DNA from: an uncultured Flavobacteriales bacterium
GTDB lineage: Bacteria > Bacteroidota > Bacteroidia > Flavobacteriales_G > Salibacteraceae
DNA length: 64,000 nucleotides
Assembly: GCA_913057205.1 (NCBI GenBank)
Contig: CAJXNO010000016.1
Span: 1-64,000 of the forward strand
Direction: 5' to 3'
The translations under genes and the position numbers were made by a program. Below the pieces are notes generated by a model. The model had not been told where the DNA came from. It searched no databases and saw nothing but the letters and a program-made list of their open reading frames with translations. Positions 15,759 through 23,847 of this stretch are shown here, in pieces; positions within the stretch are counted from its first letter, which is position 1, and each line of letters opens with the position of its first letter.

Positions 15759-18650
15759 TTATTCTTCCAATGCCATGGCCGGATGCTGATCATAGTCTTC
15801 CAACGGTGGACAGGTACAGATCAAGTTGCGATCGCCATGTGCGTCATAAACACGAGACACCGGTGGCCAATACTTGTTATCCATGATCCAAGGCAATGGA
15901 TAGGCTGCTTTCTGACGGCTGTACGTATACGGCCATTCATCAGCGGTCAAGATCTCAACGGTGTGAGGAGCGTTTCTCAACACACTCGTTTCTGCCAAGG
16001 AATCTCCTTGTTCAACGATCGCGATCTCTCGGCGTATTTCTGTCAAAGCATCCACAAAACGATCCAGCTCTTTCTTTGATTCGCTTTCCGTTGGTTCGAT
16101 CATGATGGTTCCTGCAACCGGGAAAGAAACCGTTGGTGCATGGAATCCATAGTCGATCAATCGCTTGGCGATGTCGGTCACTTCGATCTGTGCTGAGCGC
16201 TTGAACGGTCTACAATCCAAGATCATCTCGTGAGCAACACGTCCATTCTTCGCTGTGTAAAGTACCGGGAAGTGATCTTCCAACTTCTTCTTCAAATAGT
16301 TCGCGTTCAAGATGGCGAACTTGGTAGAATTGGTCAAACCTTCTGCGCCAAGCATCTTGATGTATCCGTAAGAGATCAAGAGGATCAATGCACTTCCGTA
16401 AGGTGCGCTTGAAACAGGGCCGATGCCTTGCTTTCCTCCCGTGGTCAAGTACGTGTGTGATGGCAAGAACGGCGTTAGGTGCTCTGCTACTCCGATCGGA
16501 CCTACACCTGGTCCGCCACCACCGTGAGGAATGGCGAAGGTCTTGTGCAAGTTGAGGTGACAAACATCCGCACCAATCAAGCCCGGATTGGTCAGGCCAA
16601 CCTGTGCATTCATGTTTGCACCATCCATGTAAACTTGTCCGCCGTGATCATGAACGATCTGCGTAATCTCTTTGATGGCCGACTCAAACACGCCGTGGGT
16701 AGATGGATAGGTTACCATCAGTGCACCCAAGGTGTCAGAATGCTTCTCTGCCTTTGCTTTCAGATCGTCCAAGTCGATGTTTCCATGGTCATCGCACTTC
16801 ACCACCACCACCTTCATGCCTGCCATTACCGCGGATGCAGGGTTAGTACCGTGCGCAGATGATGGGATCAAAACGATGTTTCGGTGATGATCACCATGTG
16901 ATTCATGGTAAGCTCGGATCACCATCAAACCCGCGTACTCTCCTTGTGCACCGGAGTTTGGTTGGAAACTCATGCCATGGAATCCAGTGATCTCGCACAG
17001 GTCGTCATGCAGTTCCTTGATCACTTTTTGGTAACCCTTTGCCTGTTCTGCTGGCACAAAAGGGTGCAGGTTCGCAAACCGCGGGTTAGAGATCGGGTAG
17101 AGCTCACTTGCGGCATTCAATTTCATCGTGCAGCTGCCCAAGCTGATCATGCTTCGGGTAAGCGCGATGTCTTTGTTCTCCAATTGCTTGATGTAGCGCA
17201 TCATATCGGTCTCGCTCTGGAAAGCGTTGAAGATCGGATGCTCTAAAAAGGGCGTTACACGTTGCAGGTGCACAGGCACGGCCACTTGACCGTTCTCCTT
17301 TCGCAACTTGGTCTCTTTGCTGTTTTCTTCTGCAGCTTCAAAAACACTCAAAATGAAATCGAGGTCTTTCTGCTGGGTCGTCTCATCTACTGCAATGGTG
17401 ACGTTGCCGTTTCCATGGTACCAGAAGTTGCATGCCATCGACTCTGCCACCTTGCGCAGCTTTTTCGCATCATTGGGCTGAACGCAAACAGTATCGAAGT
17501 ATGCATCGTGAACGATCTTCACACCGGCACTCTTCAAGCTGTCTGCAAGCCTGCGTGCCTTCTGGGCAGTTTCCTCAGCGATCGCCTTCAGGCGGGCTGG
17601 ACCATGATAAACCGCATACATCGATGCCATAATCGCAAGCAAGGCCTGGGCCGTACAGATATTGCTGGTTGCCTTGTCTCTTCGGATGTGCTGCTCACGT
17701 GTTTGAAGCGCCATGCGAAGTGCGGGCTTGTTCTCTCGGTCAATCGATACCCCGATGATCCGCCCTGGGATGTGTCGCTTGTAGTCATCACGTGTAGCGA
17801 AGAAGCCTGCGTGAGGTCCGCCATATCCCATCGGTACACCGAAGCGCTGCGAGCTACCCACAACCACGTCTGCTCCCCACTCACCAGGAGGGTTGAGCAT
17901 GCAAAGAGCAAGTAGGTCAGATGCAACCACTAACTTGATGCCCATTTCATTGGTTTGCTTCACCAAAGGCGAATAGTCGCTGATAACACCTTCTTTATTC
18001 GGACTCTGAACAAGCGCTCCGAAGTAGCTTTCATCCAATGCGATTTGATCAGCTGTGCCGATGATCACCTCGATGCCGAGGGCCTCGCACTTTGCTTTTA
18101 CTACGTGAATGGTAGCCGTGAAGCAGAATTCATCGATGAAGAATTTGTTGCAATTATTGCGTTCTTGCTCCTTGGTTCGGCTGTGGAACAACATGATGGC
18201 CGCCTCGGCCGCTGCAGTTCCTTCATCCAACAAACTCGCGTTCGCGATCTCCAAACCGGTCAGGTCAGAAACCACCGTTTGGAAATTCAATAGACCTTCC
18301 AGTCGACCTTGTGAGATCTCTGCTTGATAGGGGGTGTAAGCGGTATACCACCCTGGGTTTTCCAAGATGTTGCGCTTGATGACAGACGGCGTTACGGTAC
18401 CGTAATAGCCTTGTCCGATGAAATTCTTGAAAACCTGATTCTCTTCTCCGATCTCTTGGATCATCTCAAGGAATTGGAACTCAGAAATGCCTTCATCGAG
18501 GTTCAAGGGTTTCTTCATTCTGATCGAGTCCGGAATGGTCTCATCGATCAGTTGGTCCAAGCTTGAAACACCTACGGTTTGAAGCATGCTATCCACTTCC
18601 TCACGGCGCGGACCGATATGCCTCAATTGGAAAGAATCATGTCGTGTCAT
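15759..18650 (-). CDS. gcvP: Glycine dehydrogenase (decarboxylating), P protein of the glycine cleavage system
   Basis: The 963-residue single-chain P protein binds pyridoxal phosphate, decarboxylates glycine and passes the aminomethyl group to the H protein. The start TRHDSFQLRHIGPR is typical. The N-terminal half has DEGTAAAEAA and the C-terminal half carries the PLP-lysine motif LNLHKTFAIPHGGGGPG (Lys about 700). I chose the ATG at 18650; a GTG at 18656 would add only two residues. A TATATTTG promoter box lies on the minus strand at 18672-18679, leaving a leader of about 15 nt. The other gcv genes are not nearby. Confidence 0.96.
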   Translation of the reverse strand: MTRHDSFQLRHIGPRREEVDSMLQTVGVSSLDQLIDETIPDSIRMKKPLNLDEGISEFQFLEMIQEIGEENQVFKNFIGQGYYGTVTPSVIKRNILENPGWYTAYTPYQAEISQGRLEGLLNFQTVVSDLTGLEIANASLLDEGTAAAEAAIMLFHSRTKEQERNNCNKFFIDEFCFTATIHVVKAKCEALGIEVIIGTADQIALDESYFGALVQSPNKEGVISDYSPLVKQTNEMGIKLVVASDLLALCMLNPPGEWGADVVVGSSQRFGVPMGYGGPHAGFFATRDDYKRHIPGRIIGVSIDRENKPALRMALQTREQHIRRDKATSNICTAQALLAIMASMYAVYHGPARLKAIAEETAQKARRLADSLKSAGVKIVHDAYFDTVCVQPNDAKKLRKVAESMACNFWYHGNGNVTIAVDETTQQKDLDFILSVFEAAEENSKETKLRKENGQVAVPVHLQRVTPFLEHPIFNAFQSETDMMRYIKQLENKDIALTRSMISLGSCTMKLNAASELYPISNPRFANLHPFVPAEQAKGYQKVIKELHDDLCEITGFHGMSFQPNSGAQGEYAGLMVIRAYHESHGDHHRNIVLIPSSAHGTNPASAVMAGMKVVVVKCDDHGNIDLDDLKAKAEKHSDTLGALMVTYPSTHGVFESAIKEITQIVHDHGGQVYMDGANMNAQVGLTNPGLIGADVCHLNLHKTFAIPHGGGGPGVGPIGVAEHLTPFLPSHTYLTTGGKQGIGPVSSAPYGSALILLISYGYIKMLGAEGLTNSTKFAILNANYLKKKLEDHFPVLYTAKNGRVAHEMILDCRPFKRSAQIEVTDIAKRLIDYGFHAPTVSFPVAGTIMIEPTESESKKELDRFVDALTEIRREIAIVEQGDSLAETSVLRNAPHTVEILTADEWPYTYSRQKAAYPLPWIMDNKYWPPVSRVYDAHGDRNLICTCPPLEDYDQHPAMALEE

Positions 18651-18769
18651 ATCCACTCAAAAATAAGGCTGCAAATATACTTTGCAGAAGTCTGAATTTA
18701 GGTATGAGATAACATGATATCTGTCGTATGGTTTGAGGGGGATATGCTTTATTTTTCCATGTTTGCATC

Positions 18770-19396
18770 ATGATCACGCGCGGACCGCTTCTTCTCGTGC
18801 TTTTTGGATTTTATTTTTCGGTCTTTTCGCAGGCGGAACATGACATTCTCATGATGTCTGGTGAAACCGTTCAAGGCACTGTGACCGGAGAGGATAGCGC
18901 CTTCATTTACTACGATTATTTCAAGAAGAACGGAACATCAAAAGCGCGGAAGTTGGATGCGGAGCGTGTGTTCTCGATTACCGATGCCAATGGTGAAGAA
19001 CGCGTGGTCTATTTAATGGATATCGCCATCGGTAACTATTACACGGAACAGGAGATGCGCTATTACATAAAAGGAGAGCAAGATGCGATGGAATACTACC
19101 GTGGTAATTGGGCCTGGGCCATCGGTGTTCCGGCAACGACTGCCCTCGGTTTTGTGTTTTCTGGATCGGTTATCTCTTTTGCGGTTCCTTTCGTTTACCT
19201 CGTGGTGGCAGGCATTCCGCCTTCGAAGATCCCAAAGAATAAGATCGACGATCCTGAGCTGGCCAAGCAAGAGGCATACGTGCTGGGTTTTGAGCGAACC
19301 GCGCGCAACAAACGACTCTTTAAGGCCTTGACCGGTGGTTTGATCGGTACGGTTGGTGGTTTTGCCGGTGGACAAGTCGTACGCGCTCAACCTTGA
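18770..19396 (+). CDS. Membrane protein of unknown function with signal peptide
   Basis: This 208-residue protein begins with a signal-like segment (MITRGPLLLVLFGFYFSVFS). Residues 25-80 form a small beta-rich domain (LMMSGETVQGTVTGEDSAFI) with the 'x-G-x-x-V-x-G-x-V' look of Bacteroidota proteins that report on a stored attribute. A hydrophobic region at about 112-148 probably spans the membrane once or twice, and a Gly-rich segment (LTGGLIGTVGGFAGGQV) closes the chain. A CATGTTTG box ends 4 nt before the ATG, with TTTG at 18732-18735 as a possible -33 element. It overlaps the next gene by one base (TGATG), so the two are probably co-translated. No function assigned. Confidence 0.7.
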   Translation: MITRGPLLLVLFGFYFSVFSQAEHDILMMSGETVQGTVTGEDSAFIYYDYFKKNGTSKARKLDAERVFSITDANGEERVVYLMDIAIGNYYTEQEMRYYIKGEQDAMEYYRGNWAWAIGVPATTALGFVFSGSVISFAVPFVYLVVAGIPPSKIPKNKIDDPELAKQEAYVLGFERTARNKRLFKALTGGLIGTVGGFAGGQVVRAQP

Positions 19397-20265
19397 TGCC
19401 CTTGAAGTACCTCGTTCAAGGCCTGATTTATTCCAATGTTTTCGTGGCGACCGTGTTGGCCGTACTCACCTTCAGCAGTTATGGCTTGTTGAATGACCTC
19501 GATGTTCGATGGTATGTTCCCGTGAGTGTTTGGTTGGGGAGTTTCGTGCTCTACTCGTTCCATCGCCTTTATAAGATCGATTATATACCACCCACTCAAC
19601 TTGGAGCGCGTCACCGTTGGGTGCTGAGGCGGTCTGAATGGATGAAATATGCCATGAGCTTTGCGGTGTTCTTGCTGCTCCTCATCCTGCCCAACTTTGA
19701 TGCGGATGCAGTGGTATGGCTCGTGCCGGCCGGTATCACTTCCGTTGGGTATACAATCCCCGTGATCCCTTCGCGTTCTGGATGGCAACGGTTTCGAGAT
19801 ATTCCTCTGGCCAAGCCGTTGATCATTGCAACCGTTGTCAGCTATTTAACCCTCGGGTTTCCGTTGTTTGAGGCGAATGGTATCGATGCGCTTTTCTCGA
19901 ACGGGCATTTTCCGCTCTTGGCACAACGCTGCCTTTTTCTCTTGGCGGTAACCATACCCTTTGAGATGCGAGACATCCTCAACGACCGAGATGCCGGCTT
20001 GGCTACCTTGGGAACCCGACTCGGGTGGGTGAAGGCGCAACGCATCGCACTGATCGTTTGCTTGATGTGGGTAGCATCTGTTATCTGGCGCGGTGTAGCT
20101 CTGGGTGATGCATGGCTTACTTTTCTGCCACCGCTGATGGTCGGACTCCCCCTTTTGCTCGCTTTACTCCAGATGAAAACAAGCTGGAGCGACGTTCGAT
20201 ACACCGTGGTCTTCGAAGGCTTGATCGTTCTCTACGCCGCCTGCAATTTTTTACTTTCAGCTTGA
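19396..20265 (+). CDS. UbiA-like integral membrane protein (prenyltransferase superfamily), divergent
   Basis: The 289-residue protein has about eight or nine hydrophobic segments. Near residue 200 it carries the loop EMRDILNDRDAGLATLGTRLG, which matches the second Asp-rich motif of UbiA-type prenyltransferases. The expected first motif (NDxxDxxxD) is replaced by a segment reading LYSFHRLYKIDYIPP, so the usual Mg-diphosphate site is incomplete and the substrate is uncertain. The ATG at 19396 overlaps the stop of the upstream gene (TGATG); a TTG at 19393 is less likely. Its 3' end overlaps the convergent methyltransferase gene by 34 bp. Confidence 0.7.
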   Translation: MPLKYLVQGLIYSNVFVATVLAVLTFSSYGLLNDLDVRWYVPVSVWLGSFVLYSFHRLYKIDYIPPTQLGARHRWVLRRSEWMKYAMSFAVFLLLLILPNFDADAVVWLVPAGITSVGYTIPVIPSRSGWQRFRDIPLAKPLIIATVVSYLTLGFPLFEANGIDALFSNGHFPLLAQRCLFLLAVTIPFEMRDILNDRDAGLATLGTRLGWVKAQRIALIVCLMWVASVIWRGVALGDAWLTFLPPLMVGLPLLLALLQMKTSWSDVRYTVVFEGLIVLYAACNFLLSA

Positions 20266-20927
20266 TAAACCGATGCTAAGATCCATTGCTGATAACGACT
20301 TGCAATTGGTATTCCTTTTCCGAATAGATCGTTTGCGAGGGAAAAGACAGGGGGCAAAGAAGTCGTACGACTACCACCTGTGATTCGGAAAAACCCGTAT
20401 AGGAGACGAATGAAGGCACGGTGATACCAACTCCCTTGGAAACCGTGGTCTTTATCTAAGTTGAAGTCGATCACCAACAGCTTTCCGCCAGCTCTTAGAT
20501 GCGTTGAGCATGCTGTGAGCATCGCTTTCACCTCTTCAGAAGGGTAGCAGTCAAGAACAAACGGAAGTATGATGATGTCCGTTGTAAGGTCTTCAGGAAT
20601 GGTCGCGGTAAAATCAACGCGTAAGGTCTCGTGACTCGTAAGCCTGGCCTTTGCTTTGTCCAACATCCGCATCGAAGCTTCGATGTAAGCGTAATGTTGC
20701 GCAGCATCTTTATCCATAAGTTGCCGTAAGATCGTTCCGCTTCCGCCGCCGATAATGCTGATGTGCGCTGCTTTGTTCAGCCGTTCGATGGCATCGTGTT
20801 GCAGCTGTGCAAGGGACTGGCCGAAAACCACGCGCACTGCACCGTCATAGATGTTGGCAATAAGGTCATAGCCTTTGCCAACCTTAGCAATCGCCGATTT
20901 ACTGAGCGTATGCGCGGTCGAGGGCAT
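20232..20927 (-). CDS. Class I SAM-dependent methyltransferase
   Basis: This 231-residue protein has the Rossmann SAM-binding motif I (ISIIGGGSGTILRQL, about residues 55-70). An acidic residue at the end of strand 2 (YAYIEASMRML) and a strand 4/5 pattern (TDIIILPFVLDCYP, then GGKLLVIDFNLDKD) follow. The layout resembles UbiE/COQ5-like or other small-molecule methyltransferases. The C-terminal half (GSWYHRAFIRLLYGFFRITG) is typical of a group that methylates membrane-associated substrates. The start overlaps hemL's 3' end by 29 bp, so it is probably co-transcribed with hemL. The substrate is not known. Confidence 0.8.
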   Translation of the reverse strand: MPSTAHTLSKSAIAKVGKGYDLIANIYDGAVRVVFGQSLAQLQHDAIERLNKAAHISIIGGGSGTILRQLMDKDAAQHYAYIEASMRMLDKAKARLTSHETLRVDFTATIPEDLTTDIIILPFVLDCYPSEEVKAMLTACSTHLRAGGKLLVIDFNLDKDHGFQGSWYHRAFIRLLYGFFRITGGSRTTSLPPVFSLANDLFGKGIPIASRYQQWILASVYQAESKKLQAA

Positions 20928-22194
20928 GGATCATGGCTTCAGCGGCGCGCGCTAACTCTTCTTCGGTGTGGGCATAGGAAACGAAGCCTACTTCGTAAGA
21001 GCTCGGACCAACGTACATGCCCTGCGCTAACATGTCGTCAAAGAACACCTTGAAACGTTCGCTGGAGTTCGGATCGATCTCGTCTGATCGCTGCACTTTG
21101 TTCTTGTTGCTGAATGACATCCAGAAAATGGATCCAACGTGGAACATGTGGAAGGGCCAGCCTTTTTCATCCGCAACAGCTTGAACACGTTCTACCATGC
21201 GCTTTGTCTTTGCTTCAAGCGCATCGTAGAAGCCCGGTTTCAAACATTGCTTCAGCTGTGCGATACCCGCTGCCATGGCAACAGGGTTTCCACTCAAGGT
21301 TCCAGCTTGGTAAACCGGTCCGTCTGGTGCGATGTGATCCATCACTTTGCTGGAGGCACCATAAGCACCCACGGGGAAGCCACCGCCGATGATCTTTCCG
21401 AAAGCGATCATGTCGGGCTTGATGCCGTAATAGCCAGCAGCACCTTCAAAGGATACGCGGAAGCCTGAGATCACCTCATCAAAAAAGAGCAGGATGCCCG
21501 TCTCATCGCATCGCTTGCGTAAGAACTGCAAAAAGTTCTTGTCTTGGAGTAGAAGTCCGTTGTTTGCCGGAATCGGCTCGATCGCAATGCAGGCGATGTC
21601 ATCACCATATTTCTCGATTGCTTCGTTCACTGCGTCCTCATTATTGAGGGGCAGTACGATCGTTTCTTTGACATAAGACTCCGGAATTCCCGCAGACGTG
21701 CTCGTGCCCAGCGTTGCTAATCCTGACCCCGCTTTCACCATAAGCGAGTCTACGTGTCCATGGTAACATCCTTCAAACTTCACCACCTTGTTCTTTCCCG
21801 TATATCCTCGCGCCAAACGGATCGCACTCATCGCCGCCTCGGTACCCGAATTCACAAATCGGATCTTCTCAATGAAACGATGATTCTCAACGATGAGTCT
21901 CGCCAATTCACTTTCATACTTGCTCGGTGCGCCAAAGGAGGTGCCGTTCATCATCACCTCACTCACATCAGACAGGACCTGGTCGTTTGCGTGTCCCAAA
22001 ATGAGCGGACCCCATGAGCAACAGAAGTCGGTGTACTGGTTGCCGTCTGCATCCCAAACCTGACTGCCTTTTCCCTTCTCAAAAAAAATAGGAGCACCAT
22101 TCACGGATCGGAAAGCCCGCACGGGGCTATTCACTCCTCCGGGAAGGTATTGTTTGGCTTCTTCGTACAGTCGGTCTGATGTGCTTCGCTTCAT
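20899..22194 (-). CDS. hemL: Glutamate-1-semialdehyde 2,1-aminomutase
   Basis: This PLP enzyme makes 5-aminolevulinate from glutamate-1-semialdehyde, the C5 route to heme. From the ATG at 22194 it begins MKRSTSDRLYEEAKQYLPGG and then VNSPVRAFRSVNG, the classic family start. FVNSGTEAAMSAIRLARG and the PLP lysine in DMIAFGKIIGGGFPVGAYG (Lys about 265) are conserved. A TATCTTTG box (minus, 22216-22223) rules out the longer frame starting at 22218; an ATG at 22200 is an alternative. HemW and heme O synthase also lie in the window, but far away. Confidence 0.95.
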   Translation of the reverse strand: MKRSTSDRLYEEAKQYLPGGVNSPVRAFRSVNGAPIFFEKGKGSQVWDADGNQYTDFCCSWGPLILGHANDQVLSDVSEVMMNGTSFGAPSKYESELARLIVENHRFIEKIRFVNSGTEAAMSAIRLARGYTGKNKVVKFEGCYHGHVDSLMVKAGSGLATLGTSTSAGIPESYVKETIVLPLNNEDAVNEAIEKYGDDIACIAIEPIPANNGLLLQDKNFLQFLRKRCDETGILLFFDEVISGFRVSFEGAAGYYGIKPDMIAFGKIIGGGFPVGAYGASSKVMDHIAPDGPVYQAGTLSGNPVAMAAGIAQLKQCLKPGFYDALEAKTKRMVERVQAVADEKGWPFHMFHVGSIFWMSFSNKNKVQRSDEIDPNSSERFKVFFDDMLAQGMYVGPSSYEVGFVSYAHTEEELARAAEAMIHALDRAYAQ

Positions 22195-22215
22195 GTGCAT
22201 GCTCAATTTGGTCGG

Positions 22216-22223
22216 CAAAGATA
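22216..22223 (-). promoter_or_regulatory. -7 promoter box of hemL
   Basis: On the minus strand this reads TATCTTTG, matching TAnnTTTG. Transcription would begin about 22208-22212, giving a leader of about 15 nt before the ATG at 22194. Confidence 0.55.
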
Positions 22224-22304
22224 TAAGAGCAAAAACGCAGACTTGTTCAATGCTGATCTTTCATTTACGAGTTACCTTTTGAGACCTCTGGGTTCATGAA
22301 GGGG

Positions 22305-22332
22305 AAGGCTGTCAGCGAAAGTTGGCAGCCTT
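22305..22332. terminator. Hairpin terminator between hemL and the DinB-like gene
   Basis: AAGGCTG (22305-22311) pairs with CAGCCTT (22326-22332) around a CGAAAG-containing loop; a T-rich tail follows on the plus strand. It touches the stop codon of the minus-strand DinB-like gene, so it probably ends that message. Confidence 0.6.
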
Positions 22333-22778
22333 TATTTTTTACCTAACCGGCGGTAGTAGTTGATCTGCCCCAGGTGGTAATTGAAATGGCCGTTCAAATG
22401 CTGAAGAAAGAAAGCATAGGTCATTGGCTCACCGAATACTTCGATCGGGTAGTTTGTGTTCAGCAGGTCCTCGTTGAACTCAGATAAAGCAGCAACCACT
22501 TCCCGCTCACATGCATCGATGCGGTCGAGTAAATCTTCCCGTTGCATGAAGGTAGTGCCAAATTCATGGGCGCGATCGCGTTCATAGCCGCTTTCGCCAA
22601 TCACATGTCCGATGAAGTGACGCAGGTTTCCTACGAGGTGCAGCACCAGATGACCAGCCGTGTTGGTGATTCCATCCTTTACCTTCCAGAGTGAATCATC
22701 ATTTGGAAAGGCATAGATCTCATCGCGCAATCGCCCAAGATCTCGTTGAAAGAGGATGAGAAGGGAATCGACGATCAC
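22332..22778 (-). CDS. DinB-like (DUF1572) four-helix protein
   Basis: The 148-residue protein fits the DinB/YfiT four-helix bundle: an N-terminal helix (LILFQRDLGRLRDEIYAFPN) and a metal-ligand helix with His residues (NTAGHLVLHLVGNLRHFIGHVIG). The C-terminal helix reads FFLQHLNGHFNYHLGQINYYRRL. The pattern of His residues on two helices suggests a bound metal ion; DinB proteins often act as thiol transferases. I start it at the GTG at 22778, where GTGA overlaps the stop of the upstream lipoprotein gene by 4 bp; a longer frame to 22817 is not needed. Function not established. Confidence 0.8.
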   Translation of the reverse strand: MIVDSLLILFQRDLGRLRDEIYAFPNDDSLWKVKDGITNTAGHLVLHLVGNLRHFIGHVIGESGYERDRAHEFGTTFMQREDLLDRIDACEREVVAALSEFNEDLLNTNYPIEVFGEPMTYAFFLQHLNGHFNYHLGQINYYRRLGKK

Positions 22779-23326
22779 TCGTCGTTGTCTTGACCGTATG
22801 CAGAACCCTCCGGGCATTCAGCTGGGGCCTTAACTGCGCCTTCACGATCGTCTATCATGTCGTCCATCAGGCAATCGCAGATCTTTTCGCGCTTCAGGTC
22901 GTAGTTGCGGTCACTTACTGCGCCGGGTTTCAATACACAAACACTGCCTTCTACTTCGATCAGTTCGCTGTTGCTCAGCCTGAGCTCGAAGGTGTAGTCG
23001 TATGAACCGTCCTTCACATCGCGTCCGTCCCAAAATGGTTCCAAGTGATCCTTGAGGTTGAATACCTCTTGTCTCCCGTCGCGAATGATCATGCTTTCGA
23101 TCTCATATCCTCTTCCACGTGCGGTGAAGTAATCGTTTACACCATCGTTGTTCGGTGTGAACGCTTGCGCGATGTAGAGGTTAAACGAATCCGGTGTCTC
23201 GTAGCGCGTGGTTACGATGCGGTATTCATCCGTGCAGCAATTGTTTTCGATGCGGTTCTTCTCGCAGCTGGTGGTGAGTGAAACAGCAGCACCAAGGATA
23301 AGGACAAAGAATAAACGATTCATCAT
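22775..23326 (-). CDS. Lipoprotein containing a gliding-motility-type C-terminal-like motif
   Basis: From the ATG at 23326 the protein starts MMNRLFFVLILGAAVSLTTSC, with a lipobox (LTTSC), so it is a predicted lipoprotein. The middle carries AFTPNNDGVNDYFTARGRGY, the opening of the CHU_C domain (type B T9SS sorting), followed by a matching 'IIRDGRQEVFNLKDHLEPFWDGRDVKDGSYDYTFEL' beta pattern. The chain then runs on into a Cys-containing acidic tail (KICDCLMDDMIDDREGAVKA). A CHU_C fold inside a lipoprotein and not at the extreme C-terminus is unusual. It overlaps the DinB-like gene by 4 bp. Confidence 0.75.
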   Translation of the reverse strand: MMNRLFFVLILGAAVSLTTSCEKNRIENNCCTDEYRIVTTRYETPDSFNLYIAQAFTPNNDGVNDYFTARGRGYEIESMIIRDGRQEVFNLKDHLEPFWDGRDVKDGSYDYTFELRLSNSELIEVEGSVCVLKPGAVSDRNYDLKREKICDCLMDDMIDDREGAVKAPAECPEGSAYGQDNDE

Positions 23327-23442
23327 GAGCTTATGGTTCTGAAAGATCAAATATACGAGGACTTATCGGCTTGTGTTTCGCGCCTTTAGGATACGCTACA
23401 AATTAATTCAATTGAAAATCAGTGGGTTGATTTTATATACCT

Positions 23443-23492
23443 AAGTAAATTATGTAATTTACTTTGATACATAAGAAACAGATGTATATTTG
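23443..23492 (+). promoter_or_regulatory. padR promoter with two inverted-repeat operators
   Basis: TTTG (23463-23466) and TATATTTG (23485-23492), spaced by 18 bp, form a near-perfect Bacteroidota promoter. The perfect inverted repeat AAGTAAATTA-TG-TAATTTACTT (23443-23464) abuts the -33 box. A second one, ATACAT-N9-ATGTAT (23467-23487), sits between the boxes; ATAC/GTAT and ATGT/ACAT arms are typical of PadR operators. The -7 box ends 4 nt before the ATG. Autorepression by PadR is a strong inference. Confidence 0.75.
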
Positions 23493-23496
23493 CCTT

Positions 23497-23847
23497 ATGT
23501 ATTCGAATGAGCTGATAAAAGGAACTTTAAAAACGGTGGTGCTGAGTCTCTTGGCCAAGAAAGGTAGGATGTATGGCTACGAGATCACCCAACACGTCAA
23601 GGAGGAAACCGAAGGGAAGATCCAACTTACGGAAGGAGCACTCTATCCGTTGTTGCATCGCCTGGAGGCGGATGGATTGCTCCTGACCGAGAAGGTGAGC
23701 ATCGGAAAGCGCGTGCGGAAGTACTACCGCTTAACCAAAGAAGGAACAGAAAGCGCTGCGAGCTTGGTAGAAGAATTCAAAGAGTTCTCCAAAACCATGA
23801 ATCGTCTACTCAATAATTACACCCTAACTACTGCATACCATGGCTGA
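23497..23847 (+). CDS. PadR-family transcriptional regulator
   Basis: The 116-residue protein has the PadR winged helix-turn-helix: ELIKGTLKTVVLSLLAKKG, then MYGYEITQHVKEETEGKIQLT, LTEGALYPLLHRLEADGLL, and a wing (GKRVRKYYRLTKEGTE). The C-terminal helix is short, as in the small PadR subfamily. The start at 23497 is fixed by the promoter box ending 4 nt upstream; the longer frame from 23464 would begin before the -7 box. It overlaps the next gene by 8 bp, forming a two-gene operon. PadR regulators often sit beside HAAS-domain membrane proteins, as here. Confidence 0.93.
   Translation: MYSNELIKGTLKTVVLSLLAKKGRMYGYEITQHVKEETEGKIQLTEGALYPLLHRLEADGLLLTEKVSIGKRVRKYYRLTKEGTESAASLVEEFKEFSKTMNRLLNNYTLTTAYHG

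Noticed and set aside
16479-18293. Several plus-strand frames within gcvP
   Set aside because: All are antisense to a highly conserved enzyme and show no family features.
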